Origin: an uncultured Lachnospira sp.
GTDB taxonomy: Bacteria; Bacillota; Clostridia; Lachnospirales; Lachnospiraceae
Length of the DNA stretch: 64,000 nucleotides
Direction: 5' to 3'
Assembly (NCBI GenBank): GCA_910587485.1
Contig: CAJUKN010000005.1
Location: 138,806 to 202,805 of the forward strand
The notes beneath the pieces were generated by a model. That model had not been told where the DNA came from, did not search any database, and saw only the letters and a list, made by a program, of their open reading frames with translations. The position numbers and the translations under genes are program-made. Shown one piece after another: positions 48,557 to 57,666 of the stretch (position 1 is the stretch's first letter; every line of letters begins with the position of its first letter).

Positions 48557-49543
48557 ATGAAAATTAATATATATTATGGTGGGAGAGGAATTGTTGATGA
48601 CTCAACTTTATTTGTTTTAGATAAAATTCAAGAAGTTTTAGACGAATTAAATGTAACGATAGAACGATATAACCTTTATGAAGAAAAAAGTCAAATTACA
48701 GCATTATCGCAAACAGTAACAGAGGCAAATGGAGTGATTTTAGCTACTACTGTAGAATGGTTAGGTATGGGAGGATATATGCAGATGTTTTTAGACTCTT
48801 GTTGGCTGTATGCAGATAAGAGTAAAATTAGTAATGTATATATGTTTCCTATTGTAACATCAAAAACTTATGGTGAAAAAGATGTGCTTTTAAGTTTAAC
48901 AAATTCGTGGGAGATAATAGGAGGACGAGCCATTTCTGGAATTAGTGCCTATGTTGATGATACAACAGAGTTTGAATTTAATGAAAAATATTCTATGATA
49001 ATAGAAAATTATGCAGAAAATATTTATAGAACAATCTCACAAAAAAAGGATATTCTTCCTTCAAGTAATCAGTCCATTAAAAATAAAGTGATGAAAGATG
49101 TTGTTCGATTTACACCACAAGAAAGTGAACAATTATCTAAATATGCATCAAATGATGAATTTGTAAAAACACAAAAACAAGATATTGAATCGTTATCCTC
49201 CATTTATAAAGAAATGTTAAATGACCAAGAAAATGGCGGAGATGATTATTATATTAATGCTTTTTTAAATCATTTTGTCTTAGGATTGAATTTTGTTGGG
49301 ACATATACATTTATGATTAGTGACAAAGACAAAGTGATTAAAATGGATATCAACCATGATAATTTATCTGTAGATTTTGGAGAAAATAAAAATGCAAATA
49401 TTATTGCAAAATTAAATAAAGCTACTTTTGATAGTATTATGCAAGGAAAAATCACATTTCATAGGGCGTTTATGACAGGTGATATAACTGCAAAAGGAGA
49501 TTTTAGAAGTTTAAGGATGCTTGATGAATTATTTTCATTTTAA
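48557..49543 (+). CDS. Flavodoxin-like/SCP2 fusion protein
   Basis: The N-terminal part (about 1-165) looks like a flavodoxin-type NAD(P)H-dependent reductase (KINIYYGGRGIVDDSTLFVL, VILATTVEWLGMGGYMQMFL). The C-terminal part (about 235-328) is an SCP2 sterol-carrier fold (MDINHDNLSVDFGENKNANI, then MQGKITFHRAFMTGDITAKG). The two parts are joined by a helical linker. The combination suggests a redox enzyme with a lipid- or hydrophobic-ligand-binding domain. AAGGAG precedes the ATG. Confidence 0.8.
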   Translation: MKINIYYGGRGIVDDSTLFVLDKIQEVLDELNVTIERYNLYEEKSQITALSQTVTEANGVILATTVEWLGMGGYMQMFLDSCWLYADKSKISNVYMFPIVTSKTYGEKDVLLSLTNSWEIIGGRAISGISAYVDDTTEFEFNEKYSMIIENYAENIYRTISQKKDILPSSNQSIKNKVMKDVVRFTPQESEQLSKYASNDEFVKTQKQDIESLSSIYKEMLNDQENGGDDYYINAFLNHFVLGLNFVGTYTFMISDKDKVIKMDINHDNLSVDFGENKNANIIAKLNKATFDSIMQGKITFHRAFMTGDITAKGDFRSLRMLDELFSF

Positions 49544-49668
49544 CCTTATCAAACAAGTTACTCTCCATTTCAATGTTGCAGAGGCATAAGTGGTGGGGAC
49601 TTGCATTGTGATAGCAGCTATGAGGTTATGAGTAAGTAGCATAGGGTTGCGAATATCCGCTTTGACAT
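49543..49668 (+). repeat. Dispersed structured repeat, copy E
   Basis: It starts ACCTTATCAAACAAG and contains AGAGGCATAAGTGG, GGTTATGAGTAAGTAG and TTGCGAATATCCGC. It aligns along its full length to copy B, though its long hairpin has mismatches. It begins right at the stop codon of the flavodoxin-SCP2 gene. Confidence 0.8.
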
Positions 49669-49670
49669 AC

Positions 49671-49764
49671 AACAGGCAAGTCTTATCTTTCTTAAGTGAC
49701 ATCATCCTCCACTTTGGAAGCGGGGGAAGAATTGCTGCGAAAGATAAAGTTAGACTTGCCTGTT
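49671..49764. terminator. Very stable long hairpin between convergent genes
   Basis: AACAGGCAAGTC (49671-49682) pairs with GACTTGCCTGTT (49753-49764), and TTATCTTTC (49683-49691) pairs with GAAAGATAA (49739-49747), leaving a 5-base bulge and a 47-base loop. The total is 21 perfect pairs. It lies between two convergent genes, so it is probably a bidirectional terminator, but its size and loop are unusual. Confidence 0.65.
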
Positions 49765-49777
49765 TTGGTGCAGAATA

Positions 49778-50485
49778 TTATGTGAGAGTACAAACAGTAG
49801 GAAGTTGAATATGAACATATGTATTTTTATCATCTTGACTAATGTTTAGAGTGCCATTATGTTTATTTATAACAGAATTTGCAATATATAAGCCTAATCC
49901 AAAGTGTTCAGGTTTTGTTGTATAAAATGCTTCTGATAAAATATTAATATCATCAGGAGAATAATGTGTATTGTTATCTTGATTAATTGTTTGAGGCAAT
50001 TGTATATCAGGTAGATTACCTGAATTAGAAATAATGATATGTATATCATTGTTTTGGATAGATGTATCAATATGTATTGTACCAAAATTACTAGCTTCAG
50101 CGCCATTCATAATAATTTCGCAAAGTGCAATAGTAAATTGTTCGCTATCTACATTGATTAGAGCATCTTTGTTACAATGACATACAATATCAATGGGATG
50201 AAGGCAAGTTGTTAAACAAGTATTTGGAGCTGTTTTTAAATTGTCAAGAAGTTGTTTTAAAGAGATGGTGTTTTTTTCTGGAAATGCACAATGTCTACAT
50301 ATTGAAGTGCGTTTCATTAATGTGTTGAGTTCACCAATAGAATCACCCATAATAGTCCAAAATTTAAATTGTTTTGATTCAGGATATCGTGCGTTTATAT
50401 ATTGATATGCACTTCCTATAAATGACAGTCTGTTCATAATTTCATGTGAGGCAATACTCAATGTTTTATAATCTTTTGGTGTCAT
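49778..50485 (-). CDS. Orphan histidine-kinase-like protein
   Basis: The 235-residue soluble protein has a phosphoacceptor-like SHEIMNRLSFIGSAYQY near the start, an N box CEIIMNGAEAS, a changed G1 box ISNSGNLP, an F/G2 region EAFYTTKPEHFGLGLYIANS and an end typical of HATPase_c domains. No membrane or sensor domain and no adjacent response regulator are visible. It also has several Cys (CRHCAFPE, HCNKDA). It may sense a partner protein or redox state. Confidence 0.75.
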   Translation of the reverse strand: MTPKDYKTLSIASHEIMNRLSFIGSAYQYINARYPESKQFKFWTIMGDSIGELNTLMKRTSICRHCAFPEKNTISLKQLLDNLKTAPNTCLTTCLHPIDIVCHCNKDALINVDSEQFTIALCEIIMNGAEASNFGTIHIDTSIQNNDIHIIISNSGNLPDIQLPQTINQDNNTHYSPDDINILSEAFYTTKPEHFGLGLYIANSVINKHNGTLNISQDDKNTYVHIQLPTVCTLT

Positions 50486-50706
50486 TGGTAAAGTTCCTTT
50501 CTTGATTTATTATTTTATTTTTGTAAGTTATGAATTAAGAGAGCTGCTTAAAGCATATTGGTAAATGTTGTGAGTGTCAAATATTCTACAGCTTTGTTGT
50601 ATAGTATTTAACTATTGCTATCGTTTGATTTTTAAGTTATTATATTTGAGAGTATATACTTGTTTTGAAACATTGTAAATATAATGATTTGGAATGGAGG
50701 GTTTTT

Positions 50707-51126
50707 ATGAAAAAGGATGATTGCATATTTTGTAAGTTGGCTAATGGCATTATAACAACAAATTATCTTTATGAAGATGATGTTGTAAAAGTTATATTTG
50801 ATGCTAGTCCAGCATCAAAAGGACATGTTCTCATTTTGCCAAAAGAACATTATGATAATATTTATTCATTAGATGATGATACTGCAGCACATATATTTCA
50901 AGTGGCAGTTAAGGTTGCCAAAGCAATGAAAGAATCATTAAATATAGATGGATTAAATATTGTCCAAAATAATGGCGAGGCAGCAGGGCAGACAGTATTT
51001 CATTTTCATATGCATATTATACCAAGATATAAAGGCGATAATGTTCATGTAGAGTGGATACCCGGACAAATTGATGATGAAATAATAGAAGAATTAAAAG
51101 CATTAATATCAAAAAAGATAAAGTAA
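50707..51126 (+). CDS. HIT-family nucleotide hydrolase
   Basis: The product of about 139 residues has the zinc-site start DDCIFCKLANGII, SPASKGHVLILPKEH and the HIT motif TVFHFHMHIIPRY. These enzymes act on adenosine-type phosphoramidates or dinucleotides. The ATG at 50707 with GGAGGG upstream was preferred to a start at 50665. Confidence 0.95.
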   Translation: MKKDDCIFCKLANGIITTNYLYEDDVVKVIFDASPASKGHVLILPKEHYDNIYSLDDDTAAHIFQVAVKVAKAMKESLNIDGLNIVQNNGEAAGQTVFHFHMHIIPRYKGDNVHVEWIPGQIDDEIIEELKALISKKIK

Positions 51127-51155
51127 AAAAGTCTTAGACAGAAATGAGGTAAATA

Positions 51156-53441
51156 ATGATTGATTTAAGTAAAGGCGGCGCATATCTTATTAATGGAATG
51201 GATGTGATAGTAGAGGAGGCTGCAAATCAAGGTGCATTAGCAAATAAGGTTGATGTCATACCAACAAAAGAAGAAGCTACAAAGAATACAATTGCATATA
51301 AGATACTTGAAAATCATAATACATCAGGTAATATGGAAAAGCTTAAAATTAAGTTTGATAAAATGACTTCACATGATATTACTTTTGTAGGTATTATTCA
51401 GACAGCACGTGCCTCAGGACTTGAAAAATTCCCTATACCATATGTCTTGACAAATTGTCATAATAGTTTATGTGCAGTGGGAGGTACCATTAATGAAGAC
51501 GACCATATGTTTGGTTTGACTTGTGCAAAAAAATATGGTGGGGTGTATGTTCCACCACATCAGGCCGTTATTCATCAATATGCCAGAGAGATGTTGGCAG
51601 AAGGCGGTAAAATGATATTAGGCTCAGACAGTCATACACGATATGGCGCACTTGGAACCATGGCAATGGGTGAAGGTGGTCCAGAGCTTGTAAAACAGCT
51701 TTTAAATAAAACGTATGATATTAATATGCCAGAAGTGATTGCCATATATCTGAAAGGAGAGCCAGCAAAAGGGGTTGGTCCTCAAGACGTTGCATTGGCA
51801 ATTATTGGTGCTGTATTTGGTAATGGGTATGTAAAAAATAAGGTTATGGAGTTTGTCGGACCAGGTGTTTCTAATCTTAGCGCAGATTTTAGAATAGGTA
51901 TTGATGTAATGACAACAGAAACTACTTGTCTTTCATCAATATGGCAGACGGATGATAAGATAAAAGAATTTTATGATATTCATGGAAGGACAGATAGTTA
52001 TAAAGAGTTAAAACCGGGTAATGTTGCTTATTATGATGGTGTTGTGTATGTGGATTTAAGTAAAATAAAACCAATGATTGCAATGCCATTTCACCCAAGT
52101 AATACATATACAATAGAAGAAGTTAATAAGAACCTTATGGATATATTACATGATGTTGAGAAAAAAGCAATAGTAAGTCTTGATGGTGCCATTGATTATA
52201 AGCTGACAAATAAAGTTAGAGATGGAAAGCTTTATGTTGACCAAGGAATCATTGCAGGTTGTGCAGGTGGTGGTTTTGAAAATATATGCGCTGCTGCTGA
52301 TATTCTTAAAGGAAAATCGATTGGTTCTGACGAATTTACATTAAGTGTATATCCAGCAAGTACTCCTATATATATGGAATTAGCAAAAAATGGGAAGTTG
52401 GCGGATTTGATTGGTACAGGTGCTATTGTTAAGACTGCATTTTGTGGACCTTGTTTTGGTGCAGGTGACACACCAGCAAACAATGCCTTTTCAATTCGAC
52501 ATTCTACAAGAAATTTCCCTAATAGAGAAGGTTCTAAGCTGCAGCAAGGACAGATTTCGTCTGTTGCATTAATGGATGCACGTTCTATTGCAGCTACAGC
52601 AGCAAACAAAGGGTATCTTACACCAGCAACAGATATGGATGTAGAGTTTACAGGTCCAACATATCATTTTGATAAATCAATATATGAAAATAGAGTGTTT
52701 GACAGCAAAGGAGAGGCAGATGCCAATCAAGAAATTCAGTTTGGACCAAACATTAAAGATTGGCCACAGATGGTAGAATTACCAGAAAATCTGATTATAA
52801 AAGTAGTATCAGAAATACATGACCCTGTGACAACGACAGATGAGTTGATTCCATCTGGTGAAACTTCTTCATATCGTTCAAATCCGTTAGGTCTTGCAGA
52901 ATTTGCTTTATCAAGAAAAGACCCTGCTTATGTTGGACGAGCTAAGGAAGTACAAAAAGCAGAAAAGGCAAGAGAAGCAGGCGAATGTATGGGAGAGGCA
53001 CTTCCAGAACTTCGAGATATCATGCATAAGATTAAGGAAACATATGATGTTTCTAAAGAAAATGTTGGTATAGGAAGTACAATATTTGCTGTAAAACCGG
53101 GTGATGGTTCAGCGCGTGAGCAGGCAGCATCTTGTCAAAAGGTACTTGGCGGTTGGGCAAATATTGCTCATGAATACGCTACAAAAAGATATCGCTCTAA
53201 TTTAATTAATTGGGGTATGCTTCCATTTATTATTGATAAGGGCGAACTTCCATTTGAAAATGGCGATTATATTTTTATACCAGATATTAAAAAGATGATT
53301 CAAGATAAACAACTTAAAATGAAGGCTTATGTTGTCAACAAAGATATGAAAGAAATTGAGTTGAAGATAGATGAACTTACAGACGATGAAAGGAAGATAA
53401 TTCTTGATGGCTGTCTGATTAACTTCTACAAGAATAATTAG
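51156..53441 (+). CDS. Aconitase-family hydratase (YbhJ-like)
   Basis: The 761-residue protein has the aconitase-type iron-sulfur ligands: one Cys in GCAGGGFENICA or TNCHN and a CxxC in AFCGPCFGAGDTPANN. ILGSDSHTRYGALGTMAMGEGG is the conserved aconitase/IPM-isomerase stretch. Overall sequence and length fit the YbhJ-like group rather than AcnA, so the substrate may not be citrate. AATGAGG precedes the ATG, and it is followed by a coiled-coil protein after 16 bases. Confidence 0.88.
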   Translation: MIDLSKGGAYLINGMDVIVEEAANQGALANKVDVIPTKEEATKNTIAYKILENHNTSGNMEKLKIKFDKMTSHDITFVGIIQTARASGLEKFPIPYVLTNCHNSLCAVGGTINEDDHMFGLTCAKKYGGVYVPPHQAVIHQYAREMLAEGGKMILGSDSHTRYGALGTMAMGEGGPELVKQLLNKTYDINMPEVIAIYLKGEPAKGVGPQDVALAIIGAVFGNGYVKNKVMEFVGPGVSNLSADFRIGIDVMTTETTCLSSIWQTDDKIKEFYDIHGRTDSYKELKPGNVAYYDGVVYVDLSKIKPMIAMPFHPSNTYTIEEVNKNLMDILHDVEKKAIVSLDGAIDYKLTNKVRDGKLYVDQGIIAGCAGGGFENICAAADILKGKSIGSDEFTLSVYPASTPIYMELAKNGKLADLIGTGAIVKTAFCGPCFGAGDTPANNAFSIRHSTRNFPNREGSKLQQGQISSVALMDARSIAATAANKGYLTPATDMDVEFTGPTYHFDKSIYENRVFDSKGEADANQEIQFGPNIKDWPQMVELPENLIIKVVSEIHDPVTTTDELIPSGETSSYRSNPLGLAEFALSRKDPAYVGRAKEVQKAEKAREAGECMGEALPELRDIMHKIKETYDVSKENVGIGSTIFAVKPGDGSAREQAASCQKVLGGWANIAHEYATKRYRSNLINWGMLPFIIDKGELPFENGDYIFIPDIKKMIQDKQLKMKAYVVNKDMKEIELKIDELTDDERKIILDGCLINFYKNN

Positions 53442-53457
53442 GAGTAATAAGAGAAAT

Positions 53458-54549
53458 ATGGCAGAGCAAAATATACTTGAAGGCGACATTGTTGTGCTTG
53501 AGGAAATAATTGCAAATATTAATGAACATAGCAGTGCAGTAGCAAAACGAGGGCGGCTTTCAGATATGTCAAAAGAACTTTCAAATAATATTGAAGCTGC
53601 CGAAAAGGACATAAAAAATGAAATCGCTGCAAAGTTAAAAGAAGGCATAGATTCTGTAAGCGAAGGATACAATAAATCCATATTAGAAGAGCAAAAGAAA
53701 CTTAAAGAAGTACAAAGTCAGAGAGATAAGGCTAAAATTGCAGGTGTTCGTAAAAGAATTGATAAGGAAACCGTTGCTTTAAGAGATGATAATGAAGCCT
53801 TAAAAAATAAAATAAAGAATTTGTACAGAAATGAAGGAATACCTGCTTTTTGCAGTAAACGGTTGTTTTTTTCAATTTTTTGTGGTGAGGGATTTATAGA
53901 TGCACTTTTATATTTAGTTTTATTAGTTGTCTGTTATGCTTTGATTCCAAGTGCTTTATGTTTTATTGAGACCATACCAAAGTTTGTTTATATTATATAT
54001 TATTTTGTATTGATAGTGATTCATACATTTTTAATTCGATTGATATATTCAAAAGTGGTAATACCACATATTGATATCATTGTTCAAGTCAGGGATTTAA
54101 AGTCAGATATTAAAAGTAATGGCAAAAAAATTAAACGGATTGAAAATGGAATTAAATCAGATAAAAATGAAGATATGTATGGTTTGGATAGTTATGATAG
54201 CAAAATAAAAGAAATCAATCAAAATATTGCTGATATAGAAAATAAAAAAACGGTTGCTTTAAAGGAGTTTGAATCTTTTACGAAACAAGATATTATTATG
54301 GATATACAAAATCGATATAAAAGCAGTATTGATGCCATAAGAGCTGATTTAGCAAAAACAGATTCCGATATGGAAAAATTGGATTCACTGATTAAGGAAC
54401 AAAGAGCATATATATCAACAAATTATGAAGCGTATCTAGGAAAAGAATTTATGAGTGTTGAAAAGCTTAAAGAGTTGGCAGCAATTATGAAAACAACAAA
54501 AGCTAAGACCATAGCAAATGCAATAGCTGTATACAGAGAGACGCATTAG
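53458..54549 (+). CDS. Coiled-coil membrane protein of unknown function
   Basis: The 363-residue protein has an N-terminal helical region (about 30-130; KKLKEVQSQRDKAKIAGVRK), two adjacent hydrophobic segments at about 145-205 (FIDALLYLVLLVVCYALIPS, KFVYIIYYFVLIVIHTFLIR) and a C-terminal helical region with a second coiled coil (IADIENKKTVALKEFESFTK). I do not recognise a family. The 16-base gap to the hydratase suggests a common transcript. It may organise membrane or division-associated structures; no motif supports a specific role. Confidence 0.7.
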   Translation: MAEQNILEGDIVVLEEIIANINEHSSAVAKRGRLSDMSKELSNNIEAAEKDIKNEIAAKLKEGIDSVSEGYNKSILEEQKKLKEVQSQRDKAKIAGVRKRIDKETVALRDDNEALKNKIKNLYRNEGIPAFCSKRLFFSIFCGEGFIDALLYLVLLVVCYALIPSALCFIETIPKFVYIIYYFVLIVIHTFLIRLIYSKVVIPHIDIIVQVRDLKSDIKSNGKKIKRIENGIKSDKNEDMYGLDSYDSKIKEINQNIADIENKKTVALKEFESFTKQDIIMDIQNRYKSSIDAIRADLAKTDSDMEKLDSLIKEQRAYISTNYEAYLGKEFMSVEKLKELAAIMKTTKAKTIANAIAVYRETH

Positions 54550-54622
54550 TTTATGGCATATTACAAAGTAGGATATTGTTGTTAATGTAAATAACATAAA
54601 AATTGTTTTTTTATTGTTTATG

Positions 54623-54655
54623 CGCCTCTGTAATTATTCAGAGGCGTTTGCTTTT
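54623..54655 (+). terminator. Intrinsic terminator after the coiled-coil gene
   Basis: CGCCTCTG at 54623-54630 pairs with CAGAGGCG at 54639-54646, followed by TTTGCTTTTTT. Confidence 0.88.
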
Positions 54656-54708
54656 TTATATGTTTGAGAGTGCATAAGAAGGTAAGTTGTTTATAAAGAG
54701 TCAAGATT

Positions 54709-54760
54709 TTATTAAGCCAAACAAATATTTGCAATCTACTTTCTTGATAAGGTTAAAAAG
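54709..54760 (-). repeat. Probable internally deleted copy F of the dispersed repeat
   Basis: On the minus strand TTTAACCTTATCAAG, which matches the 5' end of copy E, is followed almost at once by TAGATTGCAAATATTTG, which matches the 3' hairpin region of the family. The middle of about 80 bases is absent. Confidence 0.5.
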
Positions 54761-54865
54761 AAAATTTTTTGAGTTTTGTGTAATTTATGACAAATTCCGC
54801 CATTATTTTTGAATTATAAGTGTTATTATCCACAATGAATACTTTTGGAAAGGTGGAAATGTGAC

Positions 54866-56083
54866 ATGAGTAATGCTGGTAACAGAGAGTTGTCAGAGAT
54901 AAAACTGCCAAAGAATATTAAACAAATTGGCGATGTTGATTCTGACAAAAAAATATACATCGAAGATTACGCATATACATATATTAATTCTGTTGCACAC
55001 CAGAAACCTGACAAAAATCAAGCAGGAATTTTACTTGGAGAAAATATGCGAAATAAAAGTGAAAGCTGCATATTTATAAAAGGTGTAATTAAAGCAAGAT
55101 TTACAGGTGAAATACATTTTAATGATGAAATATGGGCAGGTATATATCAGGACATAGACCAATTCTTTCCAGGACTTCATATAGTTGGTTGGTTTGCAGC
55201 GATGCCAGAGGTAACAAATGAGCAAATAAAACAACTTACAAAAATTCATAAAAATAATTTTTTAAGTGGTACAAAAACATTGTGTCTTGTTGATAATAAA
55301 GAAAGAAATATGAACTTTTTTCTTTATGAAAAGGACAGGCTAAAAAAACAAAGCGGATATGTTTGTTTTTATGAAAGAAATTACGAAATGCAAGAATATA
55401 TGCTTGAGACTGGGGATAGAAAATCTATAGAAAACCCTAAGGATAATGATGTTGTAAAATCAATTCGAGCAATTATTCAAGAAAAAGAAAATATGCGGTA
55501 TAAAAGAAAAGGGAATTTTACATCATATTTTTTTGGTATTATTGCTATGGCTTCAATTGTTGTGATAGGGTTTAATCTAGTACAAAATTATGAAAAAATA
55601 AAAAAATTAGATAATTCACTTTCAACAATTGTTCAACAAGTATCCAATCTAAATGAAAGAGGAACACAACCTGTTATGTCTGATGGCATCGTTCCTGTAG
55701 ATGTCGTATATGAGACAAAATCAAATACATCTGAAAAAACAACTCCAACAGCTTCTATTGCATCAAGCAATGCAAATCAATCTGAAACTGCCAAGTTAAC
55801 AGACAGTACAAATCAATCTGAAACTTCAAAAAAAACAGAAACTACAAAATCAACAGAAAATACAAAATCCACTGACCCAACTAAAAACAATGATGAGACA
55901 AAGCAGACAAGCGTGGTGTCTTTAACAGAGCCACAATCGTATGTTGTCAAAAAAGGTGACACAATTATAAGTATTTGTAAATCGTATTATGGAAATATTG
56001 ACAAAGTACAAGTTGTGGCAGAGTATAATGATATAGATGATATAAATAAATTATATGTTGGTCAAGTAATAAAACTTCCTTGA
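54866..56083 (+). CDS. LysM protein with degenerate MPN/JAMM-like domain
   Basis: From the ATG at 54866 (AAGGTGG upstream) the product has about 405 residues. Residues about 25-165 look like an MPN domain: GILLGENM, FNDEIWAGIYQDIDQFFPGL and HIVGWFAAMPEVTNEQIKQL. The JAMM metal ligands HxHP...S..D are missing (FAAMPE), so it would be an inactive MPN- form. A membrane segment follows at about 220-240, then a Thr/Ser-rich linker, and a C-terminal LysM (about 358-405) with YVVKKGDTIISICKSYYG and LYVGQVIKLP. The LysM part probably faces the cell wall. Confidence 0.78.
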   Translation: MSNAGNRELSEIKLPKNIKQIGDVDSDKKIYIEDYAYTYINSVAHQKPDKNQAGILLGENMRNKSESCIFIKGVIKARFTGEIHFNDEIWAGIYQDIDQFFPGLHIVGWFAAMPEVTNEQIKQLTKIHKNNFLSGTKTLCLVDNKERNMNFFLYEKDRLKKQSGYVCFYERNYEMQEYMLETGDRKSIENPKDNDVVKSIRAIIQEKENMRYKRKGNFTSYFFGIIAMASIVVIGFNLVQNYEKIKKLDNSLSTIVQQVSNLNERGTQPVMSDGIVPVDVVYETKSNTSEKTTPTASIASSNANQSETAKLTDSTNQSETSKKTETTKSTENTKSTDPTKNNDETKQTSVVSLTEPQSYVVKKGDTIISICKSYYGNIDKVQVVAEYNDIDDINKLYVGQVIKLP

Positions 56084-56179
56084 ATATTTTTATTATTTAT
56101 GTATAATTACAATAGAATATAGATATTTAATTTCTATATAAAAAGTTAAAAGCTTTTTAATTTAGATGAGGTGGCATTC

Positions 56180-57418
56180 ATGGCTGATATTATATCAGGC
56201 AAGTCGAGATTCACAGGAGATAGCAGTGCAAAAGTGGTGAAGTTTCCCACAAACGATAATGCTGGTGAAAATGAAGACTTTAAGAAAAAATTAAATAATC
56301 ATAGAAAAAAAATTGCATTGATGACATTGTTGATAGCAGGTATCTTAATTGTTTCTGTTATTATTTTATTCTATATTATGGATGGAATTACATATTCAAT
56401 ATATTCTGTTCTTTCCTCTGTAAGTAGAGATGATAGTGAGACTGCTGAATATGCTGTTTATAGTGATGGATATATTCGATATAGTAATGATGGTATAGCG
56501 TATCACAATAGGAATGGAGAGGTTGTTTGGGACAAGACCTATTCTATGCAGAAGCCACAAATAAAAACATGTGGAGAAATAGTTGCTGTTGGTGATATTA
56601 ATGGCAGCAGTATTTATGTATTTAATAAAGATGGAGCTTTAGGAAATGTAGATACATCAATGACCATTTCACAGATAGAAGTTGCTAAACAGGGAGTCGT
56701 TGCGGCTGTGCTTGAAGATAATGATGCCAATTATATCAATTTATATAATTATAATAATGATAAAATTTATAGTGTCAAGACATCGCTGTCTGGAGATGGA
56801 TATCCTATTGATATTAGCATTTCAGATGATGGGACAAAATTAATCGCATCATACTTGTATGTCAGTGGAGAAAAAATTAAAACAAATGTAGTATTTTACA
56901 ATTTTTCTGATGTAGGACAAAATGAAACACAAAGAATTGTTGGTGGATTTAATCATTATAATGATACCATTGTTGGTGATGTGAAATTTTATGGCAATAC
57001 AACTGCAATAGCTATTGGTGAAAATATTATCAGTATTTATAATATTAACGAATATCCAAACTTAGTTAAGGAGATAACCATAGATAATGAAATTCAAAAA
57101 GTGATTTTTAGTGATAAGTATATCGGACTTCTTCTTGATAACTCAGATACAGGGGATATCTATAAATTAGTGGTTTATGATACAAATGGTAAAATGGTAA
57201 GCAAAGTATCATTTAATACACAATATGATAATATTGTTTTGGACAATAAAACAATTGTAATGAATACAAGTTCTACGTTATGTTTGATGAATTTTAGTGG
57301 CAAAGTGTTGGCTGATATACAGATGAATTTACCAATAGATAAAATTTTGACACATAATAGTAGAGGAAATTATATATGTATCAATTCAAAATATATACAA
57401 AATATTCGTTTGAAATGA
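56180..57418 (+). CDS. DUF5711-like membrane-anchored beta-propeller protein
   Basis: The product of about 412 residues has a cytoplasmic start, one membrane segment at about 46-68 (IALMTLLIAGILIVSVIILF) and an outside part made of short beta-strand repeats (GYIRYSNDGIAYHNRNGEVV, then IYVFNKDGALGNV, then VVFYNFSDVGQ), as in DUF5711 beta-propellers. GAGGTGG supports the ATG at 56180 over GTG 56171. It follows the LysM gene and precedes CvpA; all three are envelope proteins. Confidence 0.75.
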   Translation: MADIISGKSRFTGDSSAKVVKFPTNDNAGENEDFKKKLNNHRKKIALMTLLIAGILIVSVIILFYIMDGITYSIYSVLSSVSRDDSETAEYAVYSDGYIRYSNDGIAYHNRNGEVVWDKTYSMQKPQIKTCGEIVAVGDINGSSIYVFNKDGALGNVDTSMTISQIEVAKQGVVAAVLEDNDANYINLYNYNNDKIYSVKTSLSGDGYPIDISISDDGTKLIASYLYVSGEKIKTNVVFYNFSDVGQNETQRIVGGFNHYNDTIVGDVKFYGNTTAIAIGENIISIYNINEYPNLVKEITIDNEIQKVIFSDKYIGLLLDNSDTGDIYKLVVYDTNGKMVSKVSFNTQYDNIVLDNKTIVMNTSSTLCLMNFSGKVLADIQMNLPIDKILTHNSRGNYICINSKYIQNIRLK

Positions 57419-57666
57419 TATAGTATAATTTTACATAAAATAATAATTTATTAAATATATCAGAAACATGTATAACTTTAGTTGTAAGATAATTAGTGCA
57501 AATAATAGACATATAGAGAAATTTGTGTATAGATTAGGAAAATAATTTTAGTAATACTTCTTAAACTGCTGAAAACTTCTTAAATAAAGCAATTAAAAGA
57601 TTGTTTTTAGAAATTCTATGACTTTTTGTCATAGGAGGTTTAGATAATAAGAAATGGAGAATACAT
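57419..57666 (+). other. 248-base gap before the CvpA gene with hairpin at ribosome site
   Basis: CTATGAC (57616-57622) pairs with GTCATAG (57628-57634), and the last bases of this hairpin overlap AGGAGG at 57633-57638. A second ribosome-site motif, GGAG at 57656-57659, is correctly placed for the ATG at 57667. No gene was found in the gap. Confidence 0.5.

Larger units (their letters stand above)
54550..54865. other. 316-base gap: terminator and deleted repeat copy
   Basis: The gap holds the terminator 54623-54655 and a short, internally deleted copy of the dispersed repeat (54709-54760, minus strand). The right 100 bases are A+T-rich and must contain the promoter of the LysM gene, but I found no clear -35/-10 pair. 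Confidence 0.5.

Noticed and set aside
52232..52609. 125-codon frame on the minus strand in the hydratase gene
   Set aside because: It is antisense to the iron-sulfur region of an aconitase-family gene; no independent evidence.
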